Shown: positions 15,608 to 25,700, counted from the stretch's first letter. The stretch: 64,000 bases of DNA from Pseudomonas sp. TH43 (GCF_016650635.1 NZ_JAEKFI010000004.1:248001-312000), one strand, 5' to 3'. The notes: generated by a model from the sequence alone, not told the origin. A program made the numbers and translations.

Positions 15608-17241
15608 TGCGCCACCGCCTTCATCCATTGGGTCTGGTCGATTTCAATCAGGGTCGGGCCCTGCCGATCGGTTGCACAACGCAAGGCGCTGCGCAGTTGT
15701 TCGATGCTGCTGATGGCTTCGGCCGCGCAACCGAGGCCCTTGGCCACAGCGACAAAATCCGGGGTGTAGATGTCGACGCCGACCGGTTCGATGGCGCGGT
15801 TGACCATGTACTTTTTGATTTCTTCGTAGCCCTGGTTATTCCACAGCAGGACGATCACCGGTACCCGCGCTTCGACGGCGCTGGCCAGTTCCGGGAGGGT
15901 GAATTGCAAGCCGCCGTCGCCGATCAGGCACACCACCGGCGGGCGCGCGCCTTTGTCGAGTTGGCCACCGAGCCAGGCGCCAATCGCAGCGGGCAAGGCG
16001 TAACCGAGGGTGCCGTAACCGGTCGAGGCGTTGAACCAGCGACGCGGGTGATCGGGGTTGAAGGTCAGGTTGCCGGTGTACACCGGTTGCGTGGAGTCGC
16101 CGACGAACACCGCGTTCGGCAGTTCATCGAGCACGGTGTCGAGGAAACGGGTTTGCGCGAGGGTCGGTACGTCCCAGCTCGCGGCCAGTTCAGCGCGCAA
16201 TTTGCCGGCGCGGGCCTGACCCCAATCGCTGCTGCGCTCATTGAGTTTTTCCTGGGACAGCGTGTTCAGCAAGGCTTGTGCAGCGTTGCGTGCATCGGCC
16301 ACCAGCGCCAGGTGCGGCGGGTAGTTGCGCACGGTCTGGTCGGCGTCGATATCGATGCGCAGCAGTTTGCCGGGAATCTCGAAACCGCCGGCGAAGGTCA
16401 CGTCGTAATCGGTCTCGGCCAGTTCGGTGCCGATGGCCAGCACCACGTCGGCATCAGCGACCAGCGCGCGGGTTGCGACCAGTGTCTGGGTCGAGCCGAT
16501 CAGCAGCGGATGGTTGCCCGGCAGCATGCCTTTGGCATTGATGGTCAGCGCCACCGGCGCGTCGAGCAGCTCGGCAAGTCGGGTCAATTCCGGCGCTGCG
16601 TCGATGGCACCGCCGCCCGCCAGAATCAGTGGACGTTTGGCCTCGGCCAGCAGCTCGCTCATGCGTTTGACGGCACTCGGTGCAGCACCGGCGCGGTCAA
16701 TGTTGACCGGGACACTGGCGAGCAACTCATCGGCGTTTTCGACCAACACGTCCAACGGAATTTCGATGTGCACCGGACGCGGACGGCCGGCCTGGAACAG
16801 CGCAAACGCGCGAGCCAACACCGCCGGCAATTCAGCCGCCGACATCAGCGTGTGAGAAAACGCTGCGACACCGCCAACCAACGCACTCTGGTTCGGCAAT
16901 TCATGCAGCTTGCCGCGACCGCCGCCCAACTGACTGCGCGACTGCACGCTGGAAATCACCAGCATCGGGATCGAATCGGCGTAGGCCTGGCCCATGGCGG
17001 TGGTGATGTTGGTCATCCCCGGGCCGGTGATGATGAAGCACACGCCCGGTTTACCGCTGGTGCGCGCGTAACCGTCGGCCATGAAACCGGCGCCCTGCTC
17101 ATGCCGGGGCGTGACATGACGAATGCTCGAACGGGCCAGCCCGCGATACAGCTCCACGGTATGTACGCCAGGAATGCCGAACACCTGCTCGACCCCATAA
17201 CCTTCAAGTAACTTGACCAGTACTTCGCCACACGTCGCCAT
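15604..17241 (-). CDS. aruI: 5-guanidino-2-oxopentanoate (2-ketoarginine) decarboxylase
   Basis: A 545-residue thiamine-diphosphate enzyme of the acetolactate-synthase fold that decarboxylates 2-ketoarginine in the arginine transaminase pathway. E48 in PRHEQGAGF is the cofactor-activating glutamate, and the C-terminal GDGGLQFTLPEL...LLWNNQGYEEI is the TPP/Mg motif. The sequence resembles AruI annotations I know, particularly the opening TCGEVLVKLLEGYGVEQVFGIPG. No aruH-type transaminase is present in the window. It is divergent from a LysR regulator. Other 2-oxoacid decarboxylases of this family remain possible. Confidence 0.78.
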   Translation of the reverse strand: MATCGEVLVKLLEGYGVEQVFGIPGVHTVELYRGLARSSIRHVTPRHEQGAGFMADGYARTSGKPGVCFIITGPGMTNITTAMGQAYADSIPMLVISSVQSRSQLGGGRGKLHELPNQSALVGGVAAFSHTLMSAAELPAVLARAFALFQAGRPRPVHIEIPLDVLVENADELLASVPVNIDRAGAAPSAVKRMSELLAEAKRPLILAGGGAIDAAPELTRLAELLDAPVALTINAKGMLPGNHPLLIGSTQTLVATRALVADADVVLAIGTELAETDYDVTFAGGFEIPGKLLRIDIDADQTVRNYPPHLALVADARNAAQALLNTLSQEKLNERSSDWGQARAGKLRAELAASWDVPTLAQTRFLDTVLDELPNAVFVGDSTQPVYTGNLTFNPDHPRRWFNASTGYGTLGYALPAAIGAWLGGQLDKGARPPVVCLIGDGGLQFTLPELASAVEARVPVIVLLWNNQGYEEIKKYMVNRAIEPVGVDIYTPDFVAVAKGLGCAAEAISSIEQLRSALRCATDRQGPTLIEIDQTQWMKAVAQ

Positions 17242-17282
17242 GTCGATTGCCCTTGCATATTCATTGAAGACACAAGGCTTTG

Positions 17283-17373
17283 TGTAGGAGTGAGCCTGCT
17301 CGCGATAGCGGTAGATCAGTCACTGCGAATGCTGGATGTGATGACGCCATCGCGAGCAGGCTCACTCCTACTT
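17283..17373. repeat. inverted REP pair in a divergent promoter region
   Basis: GTAGGAGTGAGCCTGCTCGC and GCGAGCAGGCTCACTCCTAC enclosing about 45 bp, between aruI and the LysR gene. Confidence 0.85.
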
Positions 17374-17471
17374 AAAAGCCCTTCATGGGTTCATTGAACG
17401 GTTGCCAGGTAGCCGCAACAATCGATTAAAAGTCATACTAGCCATGTCCTCACGTCATACCTTGGATCCAC

Positions 17472-18353
17472 ATGAAGCGCCTGCCTCCCCTACCCGCTCT
17501 GCACACGTTCTGGATTACCGCGCAGTGCTGCAACTTCACCCGCGCTGCCGAGCAACTGCACATCACTCAAGGTGCGGTGAGCCGCCAGATCGCCGGGCTG
17601 GAGGAGCATCTCGGTTATCCGTTGTTCATTCGTCTGGCGCGAGGTCTGGCGCTGACGGCCGAAGGTCGTGAGTGGCTGCCGCGAGTGCAGCAGGTCTTCG
17701 CTCTGATCAGCGAAGCGACCGAGCAGATCGGTCTCAAGCGTGAAACCCTGCAACTCAAGGCACCGAGCTGCGTGATGCGCTGGCTGTTACCGCGTTTGCT
17801 GCAATGGCAAAAGGAACGCCCCGACGTGCCGGTCAAACTCACGGCGTCGTTACAACACGGTGTCGATTTCCAGCGCGAGCAGTTCGACGCGGCGGTGATC
17901 TACGGCCCGCCGCCGGACAACGCACCGGGGGCATTGCACCTGTTTGATGAGCAATTGACGCCGGTGTGTTCGCCGCTGCTGCTCAAAGGTACGCCAACGC
18001 TGAATACGCCCGCGGACCTGCAACAGCATCTGTTATTGCACCCGACTCACGATATTCAGGACTGGTCGGTGTGGCTGAACGCTGCCGAGCTGCAGTTGAA
18101 CAACATCAGCAGCGGCCAGCATTTCGAAACGCTAGATCAGGCGATGTCGATGGCGTCGCACGGGACGGGAGTCGCCATTGGCGATTGGTCGTTGATTGGC
18201 GATGACTTGCGCGCGGGGCGGCTGGTGATGCCGTTTGATTTGAAGGTGAAGACAGGGTTGGCGTATTACCTGGTTTTACCGCCAGCAGTCGAGCCGTCGC
18301 CACCGCTCGAAGAGCTGATGATCTGGCTGGTAGAACAAGCCCACACCCGCTGA
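17472..18353 (+). CDS. LysR-family regulator, probable controller of aruI-aldehyde dehydrogenase
   Basis: A 293-residue LysR regulator; the helix-turn-helix is FTRAAEQLHITQGAVSRQIAGLEEHLGYPLF, and the effector domain resembles the GcvA group. It is transcribed away from aruI across a ~230-bp gap, the usual arrangement for a LysR gene and its target. The signal may be arginine or 2-ketoarginine (inference). The ATG at 17472 begins MKRLPPLPAL, typical of this group. Confidence 0.85.
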   Translation: MKRLPPLPALHTFWITAQCCNFTRAAEQLHITQGAVSRQIAGLEEHLGYPLFIRLARGLALTAEGREWLPRVQQVFALISEATEQIGLKRETLQLKAPSCVMRWLLPRLLQWQKERPDVPVKLTASLQHGVDFQREQFDAAVIYGPPPDNAPGALHLFDEQLTPVCSPLLLKGTPTLNTPADLQQHLLLHPTHDIQDWSVWLNAAELQLNNISSGQHFETLDQAMSMASHGTGVAIGDWSLIGDDLRAGRLVMPFDLKVKTGLAYYLVLPPAVEPSPPLEELMIWLVEQAHTR

Positions 18354-18366
18354 ACACAAATGCCCC

Positions 18367-18451
18367 AGTAGGAGCTGCCGCAGGCTGCGATGTTTTGATT
18401 TTGCTTTTAAAGACAAAATCAAAAGATCGCAGCCCGCGGCAGCTCCTACAG
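18367..18451. repeat. inverted REP pair (GCTGCCGCAGGCTGCGA type)
   Basis: GTAGGAGCTGCCGCAGGCTG ... GATCGCAGCCCGCGGCAGCT between convergent genes. Confidence 0.85.
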
Positions 18452-18459
18452 GGGGTGCA

Positions 18460-19074
18460 TCAGTAGCCGACGGTGTAGCGTTGGCGCGAGTGCTTGGGTG
18501 TTTCCACTTCGTCGATCAGCGCAATCGCATAGTCGGCAAAGGTGATCCAGCTACGGCCCTCGGCGCTCACCAGCAAATGGTCCTTGCCGACGCGGAATTT
18601 GCCCGTGCGCTCACCTTCAACGAATTCCGCCGATGGCGAGAGGAAGGTCCAGTCCAGATCCTTCTCCTGACGCAATGCATCAAGAAACGCAGCACCGGCG
18701 CTGGCCTCGGTTTTGTACTCGGCCGGGAAACCCGCGCTGTCGATCACTCGCGTGTCGTCCGGCAGCAATAGCGAACCCGCACCGCCGACCACCAACAAGC
18801 GCTTCACCCCGGCCTGCTTCACCGGCCCGACGATTGCGCTCGCCGGAACAGTGGCGAAATGTGCGGCGGTGATCACCACGTCGTGACCGGCCACCGCATC
18901 TTGCAGCGCTGCCGAATCCAGCACGTCGACATTCTTGCTGACCACACCGGCACGGGCGGCGAGCTTCGAGGTATCGCGAGCGATAGCGGTAACGCTATGG
19001 CCGCGACGCAGGGCTTCTTCCAGCAGCTGGCTACCGGCACGGCCGGTGGCACCAATGATTGCGATCTTGCTCAT
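18460..19074 (-). CDS. NAD(P)-binding Rossmann protein (YwnB-like)
   Basis: A 204-residue atypical short-chain reductase. The N-terminus MSKIAIIGATGRAGSQLLEEALRRGHSVTAIAR carries the GxTGxxG dinucleotide motif; DVVITAAHF and RLLVVGGAGSLLLPDD follow. Such proteins (NAD(P)H-binding PF13460 group) often act as NADH-dependent reductases or redox sensors. The ATG 19074 is supported by GGAGAACGTC just upstream; the longer frame is not family-like. The gene stands alone. Confidence 0.8.
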   Translation of the reverse strand: MSKIAIIGATGRAGSQLLEEALRRGHSVTAIARDTSKLAARAGVVSKNVDVLDSAALQDAVAGHDVVITAAHFATVPASAIVGPVKQAGVKRLLVVGGAGSLLLPDDTRVIDSAGFPAEYKTEASAGAAFLDALRQEKDLDWTFLSPSAEFVEGERTGKFRVGKDHLLVSAEGRSWITFADYAIALIDEVETPKHSRQRYTVGY

Positions 19075-19213
19075 GACGTTCTCCAGTTGGCTTGAGTGTT
19101 TCAAATGAGGCACAAATCTATTGAGTGAAGATATTTCCCTGTGCTGAGGAAACTTTGTGGCGAGGGGATTTAGCGAGTCACAACAGCGCTTCCCCATCAT
19201 TAGAAACGGCGGA

Positions 19214-20092
19214 TTACCACTTCATTTCACCCTTGGCGACTTTCGCGCTCAGTTCCAGCGAGCTCTCTTCACCCAGCTTCGGGTAGCGCTTTTTCATCGC
19301 CGCGATCAGCGCAGCAGAATCCTTGGCCTTCGCGGTTTCCTCGTCGAAAGCTTTAATGTAGTCGGCGGTGAATTTTACGCTGGCCAACGAGCGGCTGCTG
19401 TCACCGAGGTAGTGACCCGGCACCACGGTTGTCGGCTTCAAGGTTTCAATCGAATGCAAGGTCTCCAGCCAGTCGGCGTGGGACTGCGCGCTCTGGGTGT
19501 CGGCCATCCACACGTGAATGTTCTCGGCAACTACCACGCCACCGACCACAGCCTTGAGCGATGGAATCCACACGAAGCTGCGATCCGGCTGCTTGCCTTC
19601 AAGCCCGACCACCTGCAACTTCTGCCCTTCCAGCATCAGGCTGTCGCCCTTGAGCACGCCCGGCACAATGGTTTTCGCCGGTACGTCGGCGCCCATTTTC
19701 GGGCCCCAGAAAGCCAGTTTTCCGGCAACGGTTTTGTTGATGTGATCGACGGTCGGCTGCGAGGCGAGCACCTTGGCGTCGGGGAAAGCTTTGGTCAGCG
19801 TGTCGAGGCCGAAGTAGTAATCCGGATCACCGTGACTGATGTAGATGGTGGTCAATTGTTTGCCGCTGGCGCGGATCTTTTGCACCACCTGCTCAGCCTG
19901 CGATTTACCGAATTGCGCGTCGACGAGAATCGCGTCCTTCTTACCGCTGACCAGTACCGACGTCACCGGAAAAATCGCGTTGGTACCTGGGTTGTAGACA
20001 TCGAGCGTCAGGTTGGCAGCGGCCGCATGCGCGGCGAATCCGAGGGAGGCGGTGGCGAGTAGAACGCGTTTGAGGGTGGTGAAGCCGATCAT
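19214..20092 (-). CDS. periplasmic metallo-beta-lactamase-fold hydrolase
   Basis: A 292-residue protein with a Sec signal peptide (VLLATASLGFAAHAAAA) and the MBL fold: ILVDAQFG, YISHGDPDYYFG, VVVAENIHVW and PGHYLGD. The usual HxHxDH metal motif is replaced by HxDxDY, so metal binding must differ from a classical B-type enzyme; this variant recurs, as I recall, in a subgroup of secreted MBL proteins. The substrate is unknown. The ATG at 20092 leaves a proper signal peptide; the longer reading is spurious. Divergent from a LysR gene 115 bp away, a likely regulator. Confidence 0.78.
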   Translation of the reverse strand: MIGFTTLKRVLLATASLGFAAHAAAANLTLDVYNPGTNAIFPVTSVLVSGKKDAILVDAQFGKSQAEQVVQKIRASGKQLTTIYISHGDPDYYFGLDTLTKAFPDAKVLASQPTVDHINKTVAGKLAFWGPKMGADVPAKTIVPGVLKGDSLMLEGQKLQVVGLEGKQPDRSFVWIPSLKAVVGGVVVAENIHVWMADTQSAQSHADWLETLHSIETLKPTTVVPGHYLGDSSRSLASVKFTADYIKAFDEETAKAKDSAALIAAMKKRYPKLGEESSLELSAKVAKGEMKW

Positions 20093-20206
20093 GGGTTGCT
20101 CCGGTGTCCGTTTGCCGTGTTTGGCGATGGGACAGAGCTTAGTTGCCTGACTCAGTACAAAAAATGCGATGCTTGGACATAGTTTGTTTCTGAAAGCGGG
20201 CAAATC

Positions 20207-21112
20207 ATGGATCGTCTCCAAGCAATGCGGGTGTTTGTCACCGTGGTGGACCTGGGCAGTCAATCGGCCGCCGCCGATCACCTCGACCTGTCACGGCCAG
20301 TGGTTTCGCGCTATCTGGCGGAGCTCGAAGACTGGGTCGGCGCACGTCTGATGCACCGCACTACGCGCAAGTTGAGCCTGACTGCCGCCGGCAGTGAAAT
20401 CCTCCCGCGCTGTCGGCAGATGATCGAACTGTCCAGCGACATGCAGGCCGCCGTCAGCGAACCCCACGATGCACCGCGCGGATTGCTGCGGATCAGCGTC
20501 AGCACTTCGTTCGGTCAAGCGCAACTGGCCGATGCGATGGCGGCGTACGTCAAGCGCTACCCCGGCGTGAGCATCGACCTGCAGATGCTTGATCGCACGG
20601 TGAATCTGGTGGATGAACGGATCGATCTGGCGATCCGCACCAGCAATGACCTCGATCCAAACCTGATCGCCCGGCGTCTGACCGTTTGCCGCTCGGTCGT
20701 CTGCGCTTCGCCGGCCTATCTCGATGAACATCCCGCGCCGCAACGGGTTGAGGAACTGAGCCGGCATAACTGCCTGACTCACTCGTATTTCGGCAAGAGC
20801 CTTTGGCATTTCGAAGAGGACGGCGAGCCGGTATCAGTGCCGGTGCAGGGCAATATCAGCGCTAACGAAGCCAGTACGTTATTGCGCGCAACGTTGGCCG
20901 GCGCAGGGGTGGCCATGCTGCCGACCTATCAGGCCGGTGTGCATATCCATTCGGGAGAGTTGATTCGATTACTGCCGGATGCCGAGCCACGGCAGATGAA
21001 CATCTACGCGGTGTACGCCTCACGCAAACACATGCCGGCGGCGTTACGCAGCATGCTGGATTTTCTGGTACTTCGATTCCCCGAAAACCCGGAGTGGGAC
21101 GCAGATCTATAA
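20207..21112 (+). CDS. LysR-family regulator, divergent from MBL hydrolase
   Basis: A 301-residue LysR protein. The N-terminus is MDRLQAMRVFVTVVDLGSQSAAADHLDLSRPVVSRYLAELEDWVGARLMHRTTRKLSLT; the effector domain contains DLAIRTSNDLDPNLIARRL. This is the CrgA-like group that commonly controls a divergent oxidoreductase or hydrolase. The last 27 bp of the gene, including the stop, have been duplicated downstream. Confidence 0.87.
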   Translation: MDRLQAMRVFVTVVDLGSQSAAADHLDLSRPVVSRYLAELEDWVGARLMHRTTRKLSLTAAGSEILPRCRQMIELSSDMQAAVSEPHDAPRGLLRISVSTSFGQAQLADAMAAYVKRYPGVSIDLQMLDRTVNLVDERIDLAIRTSNDLDPNLIARRLTVCRSVVCASPAYLDEHPAPQRVEELSRHNCLTHSYFGKSLWHFEEDGEPVSVPVQGNISANEASTLLRATLAGAGVAMLPTYQAGVHIHSGELIRLLPDAEPRQMNIYAVYASRKHMPAALRSMLDFLVLRFPENPEWDADL

Positions 21113-21281
21113 CCCCCCCGCCTTCTGTAGGAGCAGAGCTTGCTCGCGAACCCGGAGTGGAACGCAGATCTGTAAACACCCTGCCTTCTGTAGGAGCAGA
21201 GCTTGCTCGCGAAGGCGGCGGGTCGGTCAGCACATGCTCTGAATGACACACCGCCTTCGCGAGCAAGCTCTGCTCCTGCAA
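21086..21281. repeat. 63-bp tandem duplication of a gene end plus REP, then an inverted REP
   Basis: Units 21086-21148 and 21149-21211 are near-identical. Each starts with the last codons of the LysR gene (AACCCGGAGTGG...) and ends with a REP (AGGAGCAGAGCTTGCTCGCG). An oppositely oriented REP lies at 21251-21281. Confidence 0.85.
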
Positions 21282-21399
21282 GGGTTCATCAATGTTCTGA
21301 ATGGCGGGGTACATCCTCAGGCGTACTCGCTGGCAACTCCCCGGCGCTGGCCTATGCTGAAAGTAATACCGCAGGGTATTTCGTTCAGAGGTGAACGCC

Positions 21400-21576
21400 A
21401 TGAACATCAAAACAAGAAGGTACTTCGCGATTTTCATCACCTGCGCCGCCACGCTGGCGCTGTACGGCACCGCTGCCTGGCGGGTCGAGCAACTGCGACA
21501 ACTGCCGCGTGAATACGCGAGCTGTAACTTCGAGCGCTGCATTCCGCACAACGCCACGCTGAATGCCCTGCGTTGA
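21400..21576 (+). CDS. small single-pass membrane protein, 58 residues
   Basis: Not recognised. MNIKTRRYFAIFITCAATLALYGTAAWRVEQLRQLPREY has a positively charged start and one hydrophobic helix (about residues 9-25), so it is a small inner-membrane or signal-anchored protein. A short tail with two cysteines (SCNFERC) follows, which could form a disulfide in the periplasm. AGAGGT is 7 nt before the ATG. It lies between a REP cluster and pobR. Confidence 0.6.
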   Translation: MNIKTRRYFAIFITCAATLALYGTAAWRVEQLRQLPREYASCNFERCIPHNATLNALR

Positions 21577-21603
21577 CTTGCAGGGCTCAGCGGTGATTTG
21601 AGG

Positions 21604-22488
21604 TTACTGCTCGGTCTTCAGACGATCGCGGAACGCCTTTGGCGAGATCCCCACCCGACGCCGAAACAGGCGCGTGAAGTTGGTCGGATCGGAAAACCCC
21701 AGCAATTCCGACATCTCGTAAATGGTCATGCTGGTGTACGTCAGCAAACGCTTGGCTTCGAGCAACTGACGCTCGTGCATGATCTGTAACGCCGGTTGCC
21801 CGGCCAGTTCACGGCACGTGCCGTTGAGGTGCGAGACCGAAATCCCCAGCCGATGGGCCAGATCCTCGACCTTCACATGCTGGCGGTAAGTCTCCTCCAC
21901 CAATTGAATGAAACCGTTGAGGTATTCGCGCTGACGTTGCGGCCGTTGGCTGGCGTTATGGCGCACGATGGCCTGCCGACTGACCCAGACCATGATCACG
22001 CTGACCAGCGAGTGCATGAGCATTTCCCGCGCCGGTTGATGGCCGTTGTACTCAGCCTGCAACGCTGAAAAAAGACTGTTCAGGTAATCGCCGTCATGGC
22101 CTGCCGGATAGCTTTCGGCTCTGGCGAGCGCATGCACCGCATCGCCCAGTTGCGCCTGCAAGTGGTTGATCAGTGGCGTTGCGAGCGTGACGACAAATCC
22201 TTCGACGTCTTCGGAAAAGCGAAAGCCATGCACCGATAACGGTGGCAGGACTTGAATAGCGGGGGTCTGGAGTTGTGTGCGCTGACCTTCAATCTCAAGC
22301 TCTGCCTGACCTTTGAGGACGAAGAGCAGCTGGCATAAATCGGCGTGACGGTGGGGTTTGATTTCCCATTGATGTTCGCGACTGCGTGAGGAAATGGTTT
22401 CACAGTGCAGCAAGTCAGGGGTCGGCCAGTCCAGGCTTTCACCGTAAAGCTTGAACACCGGAATGGAAGGCAGCTCGGGCTTGTTCAT
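21604..22488 (-). CDS. pobR: PobR, AraC-family activator of 4-hydroxybenzoate hydroxylase
   Basis: A 294-residue AraC/XylS regulator. The N-terminal cupin-type sensor (PVFKLYGESLDWPTPDLLHCETISSRS...IKPHRHADLCQLLFVLKGQ) and the C-terminal double helix-turn-helix (VEDLAHRLGISVSHLNGTCRE; MSELLGFSDPTNFTRLFRRRVGISPKAFR) match the PobR group. It is divergent from pobA with a 177-bp intergenic region, the standard layout in which PobR activates pobA in response to 4-hydroxybenzoate. Confidence 0.9.
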   Translation of the reverse strand: MNKPELPSIPVFKLYGESLDWPTPDLLHCETISSRSREHQWEIKPHRHADLCQLLFVLKGQAELEIEGQRTQLQTPAIQVLPPLSVHGFRFSEDVEGFVVTLATPLINHLQAQLGDAVHALARAESYPAGHDGDYLNSLFSALQAEYNGHQPAREMLMHSLVSVIMVWVSRQAIVRHNASQRPQRQREYLNGFIQLVEETYRQHVKVEDLAHRLGISVSHLNGTCRELAGQPALQIMHERQLLEAKRLLTYTSMTIYEMSELLGFSDPTNFTRLFRRRVGISPKAFRDRLKTEQ

Positions 22489-22644
22489 CACTTCATCCAG
22501 GCCTCGAAGGTTGCGGGCGATAATCGCACCGATTGGCAGAATGTACAGGTATCGGCTCAGTTTTCACCTTCAATTGACAGACCCGCAAGGGAAAAATGCA
22601 AGCACTCGATCCATAAAAAACATTCGCCGGCATTTGCCGCGTGA

Positions 22645-23859
<1,215 letters not shown>

Positions 23860-23938
23860 CCTGCTACCGACTTACACTGGCGAGCACCTACCCGCGCGCC
23901 CTGGCTGTGCGGGTCAATCACTGCCCGCAGGCTTGCCC

Positions 23939-25456
23939 GTGACCAATCTCAATCACCCCGAAACGCCCAAACCGGCCATTCGCAGCGTGCTGGTCGCGCT
24001 GATGATGGCGATCTTTCTTGGCGCGCTGGATCAGACCATCGTCGCCGTGTCGATGCCGGCCATCTCCGCACAGTTCAAAGATGTCAGCCTGCTGGCCTGG
24101 GTGATTTCCGGGTACATGGTGGCGATGACCGTGGCGGTGCCGATCTACGGCAAACTCGGTGATCTGTACGGGCGACGCAAATTGATGCTGTTCGGCATGG
24201 GCCTGTTCACCCTGGCCTCACTGTTCTGTGGCATGGCGCAGAACATGGAACAACTGGTGCTGGCGCGAATCGTTCAGGGCATCGGCGCAGGCGGGATGAT
24301 TTCCGTCAGCCAAGCGATCATCGGCGATATCGTGCCGCCGCGCGAACGGGGTCGCTACCAGGGTTATTTCAGCAGCATGTATGCGATGGCCAGCGTCGCC
24401 GGCCCGGTGCTCGGCGGCTACATGACGGAATATCTGTCGTGGCGCTGGGTGTTTCTGATCAACCTGCCGCTGGGTCTTGGCGCCTGGTGGGTCGCCCAGC
24501 GCAATTTGCGCGGGCTGCCGATTCCCAATCGTAAACCGATCATCGATTACCTCGGCACCGTACTGATGATCATCGGCCTGACGGCGTTGTTGCTCGGCAT
24601 CACGCAGGTCGGTCAGGGCCATTCCTGGCGCAGCGGTGAAGTGCTCGGTCTGCTGGCCGGCGCTGTCGCAGTGCTGGCGGTGTTTGTCTGGCATGAACGC
24701 CGCGCGCGCGAGCCGTTGCTGCCGATGCACCTGTTCGCCAACCGCAACGCCTTGCTGTGCTGGTGCACGATTTTCTTCACCAGTTTCCAGGCGATTTCGT
24801 TGATCGTGCTGATGCCGCTGCGCTTTCAGAGTGTCACCGGTGGCGGCGCCGACAGTGCGGCACTGCACTTGCTGCCGTTGGCGATCGGGTTGCCGATCGG
24901 CGCCTTTTTCGCGGGCCGCCGCACCTCGATCACCGGGCGCTACAAGCCGCAGATTCTGACCGGTGCGATGCTGATGCCGATTTCGATTCTCGGCATGGCG
25001 TTCAGCCCACCGGAGGCGACGCTGGTCAGCGGGTTGTTCATGTTGCTCAGCGGCATCTCCAGCGGCATGCAGTTTCCGACCTCATTGGTTGGTACGCAGA
25101 ATTCGGTGGAGCAGCGCGACATCGGCGTGGCCACCAGCACCACCAACCTGTTCCGCTCGCTGGGCGGTGCGGTCGGTGTCGCGTTGATGTCGGCGCTGTT
25201 GCTGGCGTTGTTGCAGGATTCGAGTTTTGCTCACTTGGCGAGCAGTTCGCTGATGAGCGAGGGGCATTCGGGCAACGTTTTGCTTGATGGTTTGAACGCG
25301 GCACCGGGGGATGCGCAGAACGCCTTGCGTGCGGAACTCGCGGTAACGTTCCGGCATCTGCTATGGGTCAGTGCGGCGGTGTCGTTGCTCGGGCTGGCGG
25401 CCGCGATTGCGATGCCCAACAGCCTGCTGCGCGGGCGTGAACACGGCGCCAAATAA
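23939..25456 (+). CDS. DHA2-family multidrug efflux MFS transporter
   Basis: A 14-helix drug:H+ antiporter of the EmrB/QacA type, about 505 residues. Family blocks: LGALDQTIVAVSMPAISAQF (motif D1), GKLGDLYGRRKLMLFGMGLF (motif A), RIVQGIGAGGMISVSQAIIGDIVPPRERGRYQG (motif B/C) and GPVLGGYM. The start is uncertain: a GTG at 23939 fits the family length, while an ATG at 23843 overlapping the end of pobA is also open. Its position behind pobA hints at export of aromatic compounds, but that is only context. Confidence 0.82.
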   Translation: MTNLNHPETPKPAIRSVLVALMMAIFLGALDQTIVAVSMPAISAQFKDVSLLAWVISGYMVAMTVAVPIYGKLGDLYGRRKLMLFGMGLFTLASLFCGMAQNMEQLVLARIVQGIGAGGMISVSQAIIGDIVPPRERGRYQGYFSSMYAMASVAGPVLGGYMTEYLSWRWVFLINLPLGLGAWWVAQRNLRGLPIPNRKPIIDYLGTVLMIIGLTALLLGITQVGQGHSWRSGEVLGLLAGAVAVLAVFVWHERRAREPLLPMHLFANRNALLCWCTIFFTSFQAISLIVLMPLRFQSVTGGGADSAALHLLPLAIGLPIGAFFAGRRTSITGRYKPQILTGAMLMPISILGMAFSPPEATLVSGLFMLLSGISSGMQFPTSLVGTQNSVEQRDIGVATSTTNLFRSLGGAVGVALMSALLLALLQDSSFAHLASSSLMSEGHSGNVLLDGLNAAPGDAQNALRAELAVTFRHLLWVSAAVSLLGLAAAIAMPNSLLRGREHGAK

Positions 25457-25462
25457 AACCGC

Positions 25463-25489
25463 AAAAGATCGCAGCCTGCGGCAGCTCCT
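25463..25489. repeat. left half of a REP pair split by the IS
   Basis: AAAAGATCGCAGCCTGCGGC followed by AGCTCCT; continues, after removal of the IS, at 26716. The matching inverse (AGGAGCTGCCGCAGGCTGCG) lies at 26732-26760. Confidence 0.85.
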
Positions 25490-25494
25490 TGTAT

Positions 25495-25700
25495 CTCGAC
25501 TATCGCTCCGTCAGGAGCGATAGTTCTCGACTGATCATCGAGGGAGGGACTTGGAAGCCGTGCAGCTCCTTAGGCTTTTTGCCTGTGATGTAGATCGTGC
25601 TCCTGCCCTCCACACTCACTCATATAGTTCGAACGGTATCTTGGGCCCGTCTTTGGCGAGAGCCCGCATTCGCAAGGTTGGACAGAGTGCAGTGATGATC
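25495..25700 (+). ncRNA. predicted bridge RNA of the IS110 element
   Basis: The leader opens with a perfect 11-bp stem (ACTATCGCTCC, loop GTCA, GGAGCGATAGT; 25499-25524), then CTCGA/TCGAG at 25526-25542. GCAGCTCCT at 25562-25570 is identical to the target side at 25481-25489; CCTGT at 25582-25586 is complementary to the right target ACAGG (26716-26720). ACGGTATCT at 25633-25641 is identical to the element's own right end (26707-26715). A GGGC/GCCC stem (25643-25646 with 25662-25665) closes the second loop. This is the target-loop then donor-loop order of IS621-type bridge RNAs. The ends are approximate. Confidence 0.75.

Noticed and set aside
15607-17211. 534-residue plus-strand ORF opposite aruI
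   Set aside because: Shadow frame; the minus-strand TPP enzyme has complete catalytic motifs.
25490-25524. Hairpin at the IS left edge taken as terminal inverted repeat
   Set aside because: The sequence at 26690-26715 does not match it, so it is an internal hairpin (start of the bridge RNA), not a terminal repeat; IS110-subgroup elements lack such repeats.
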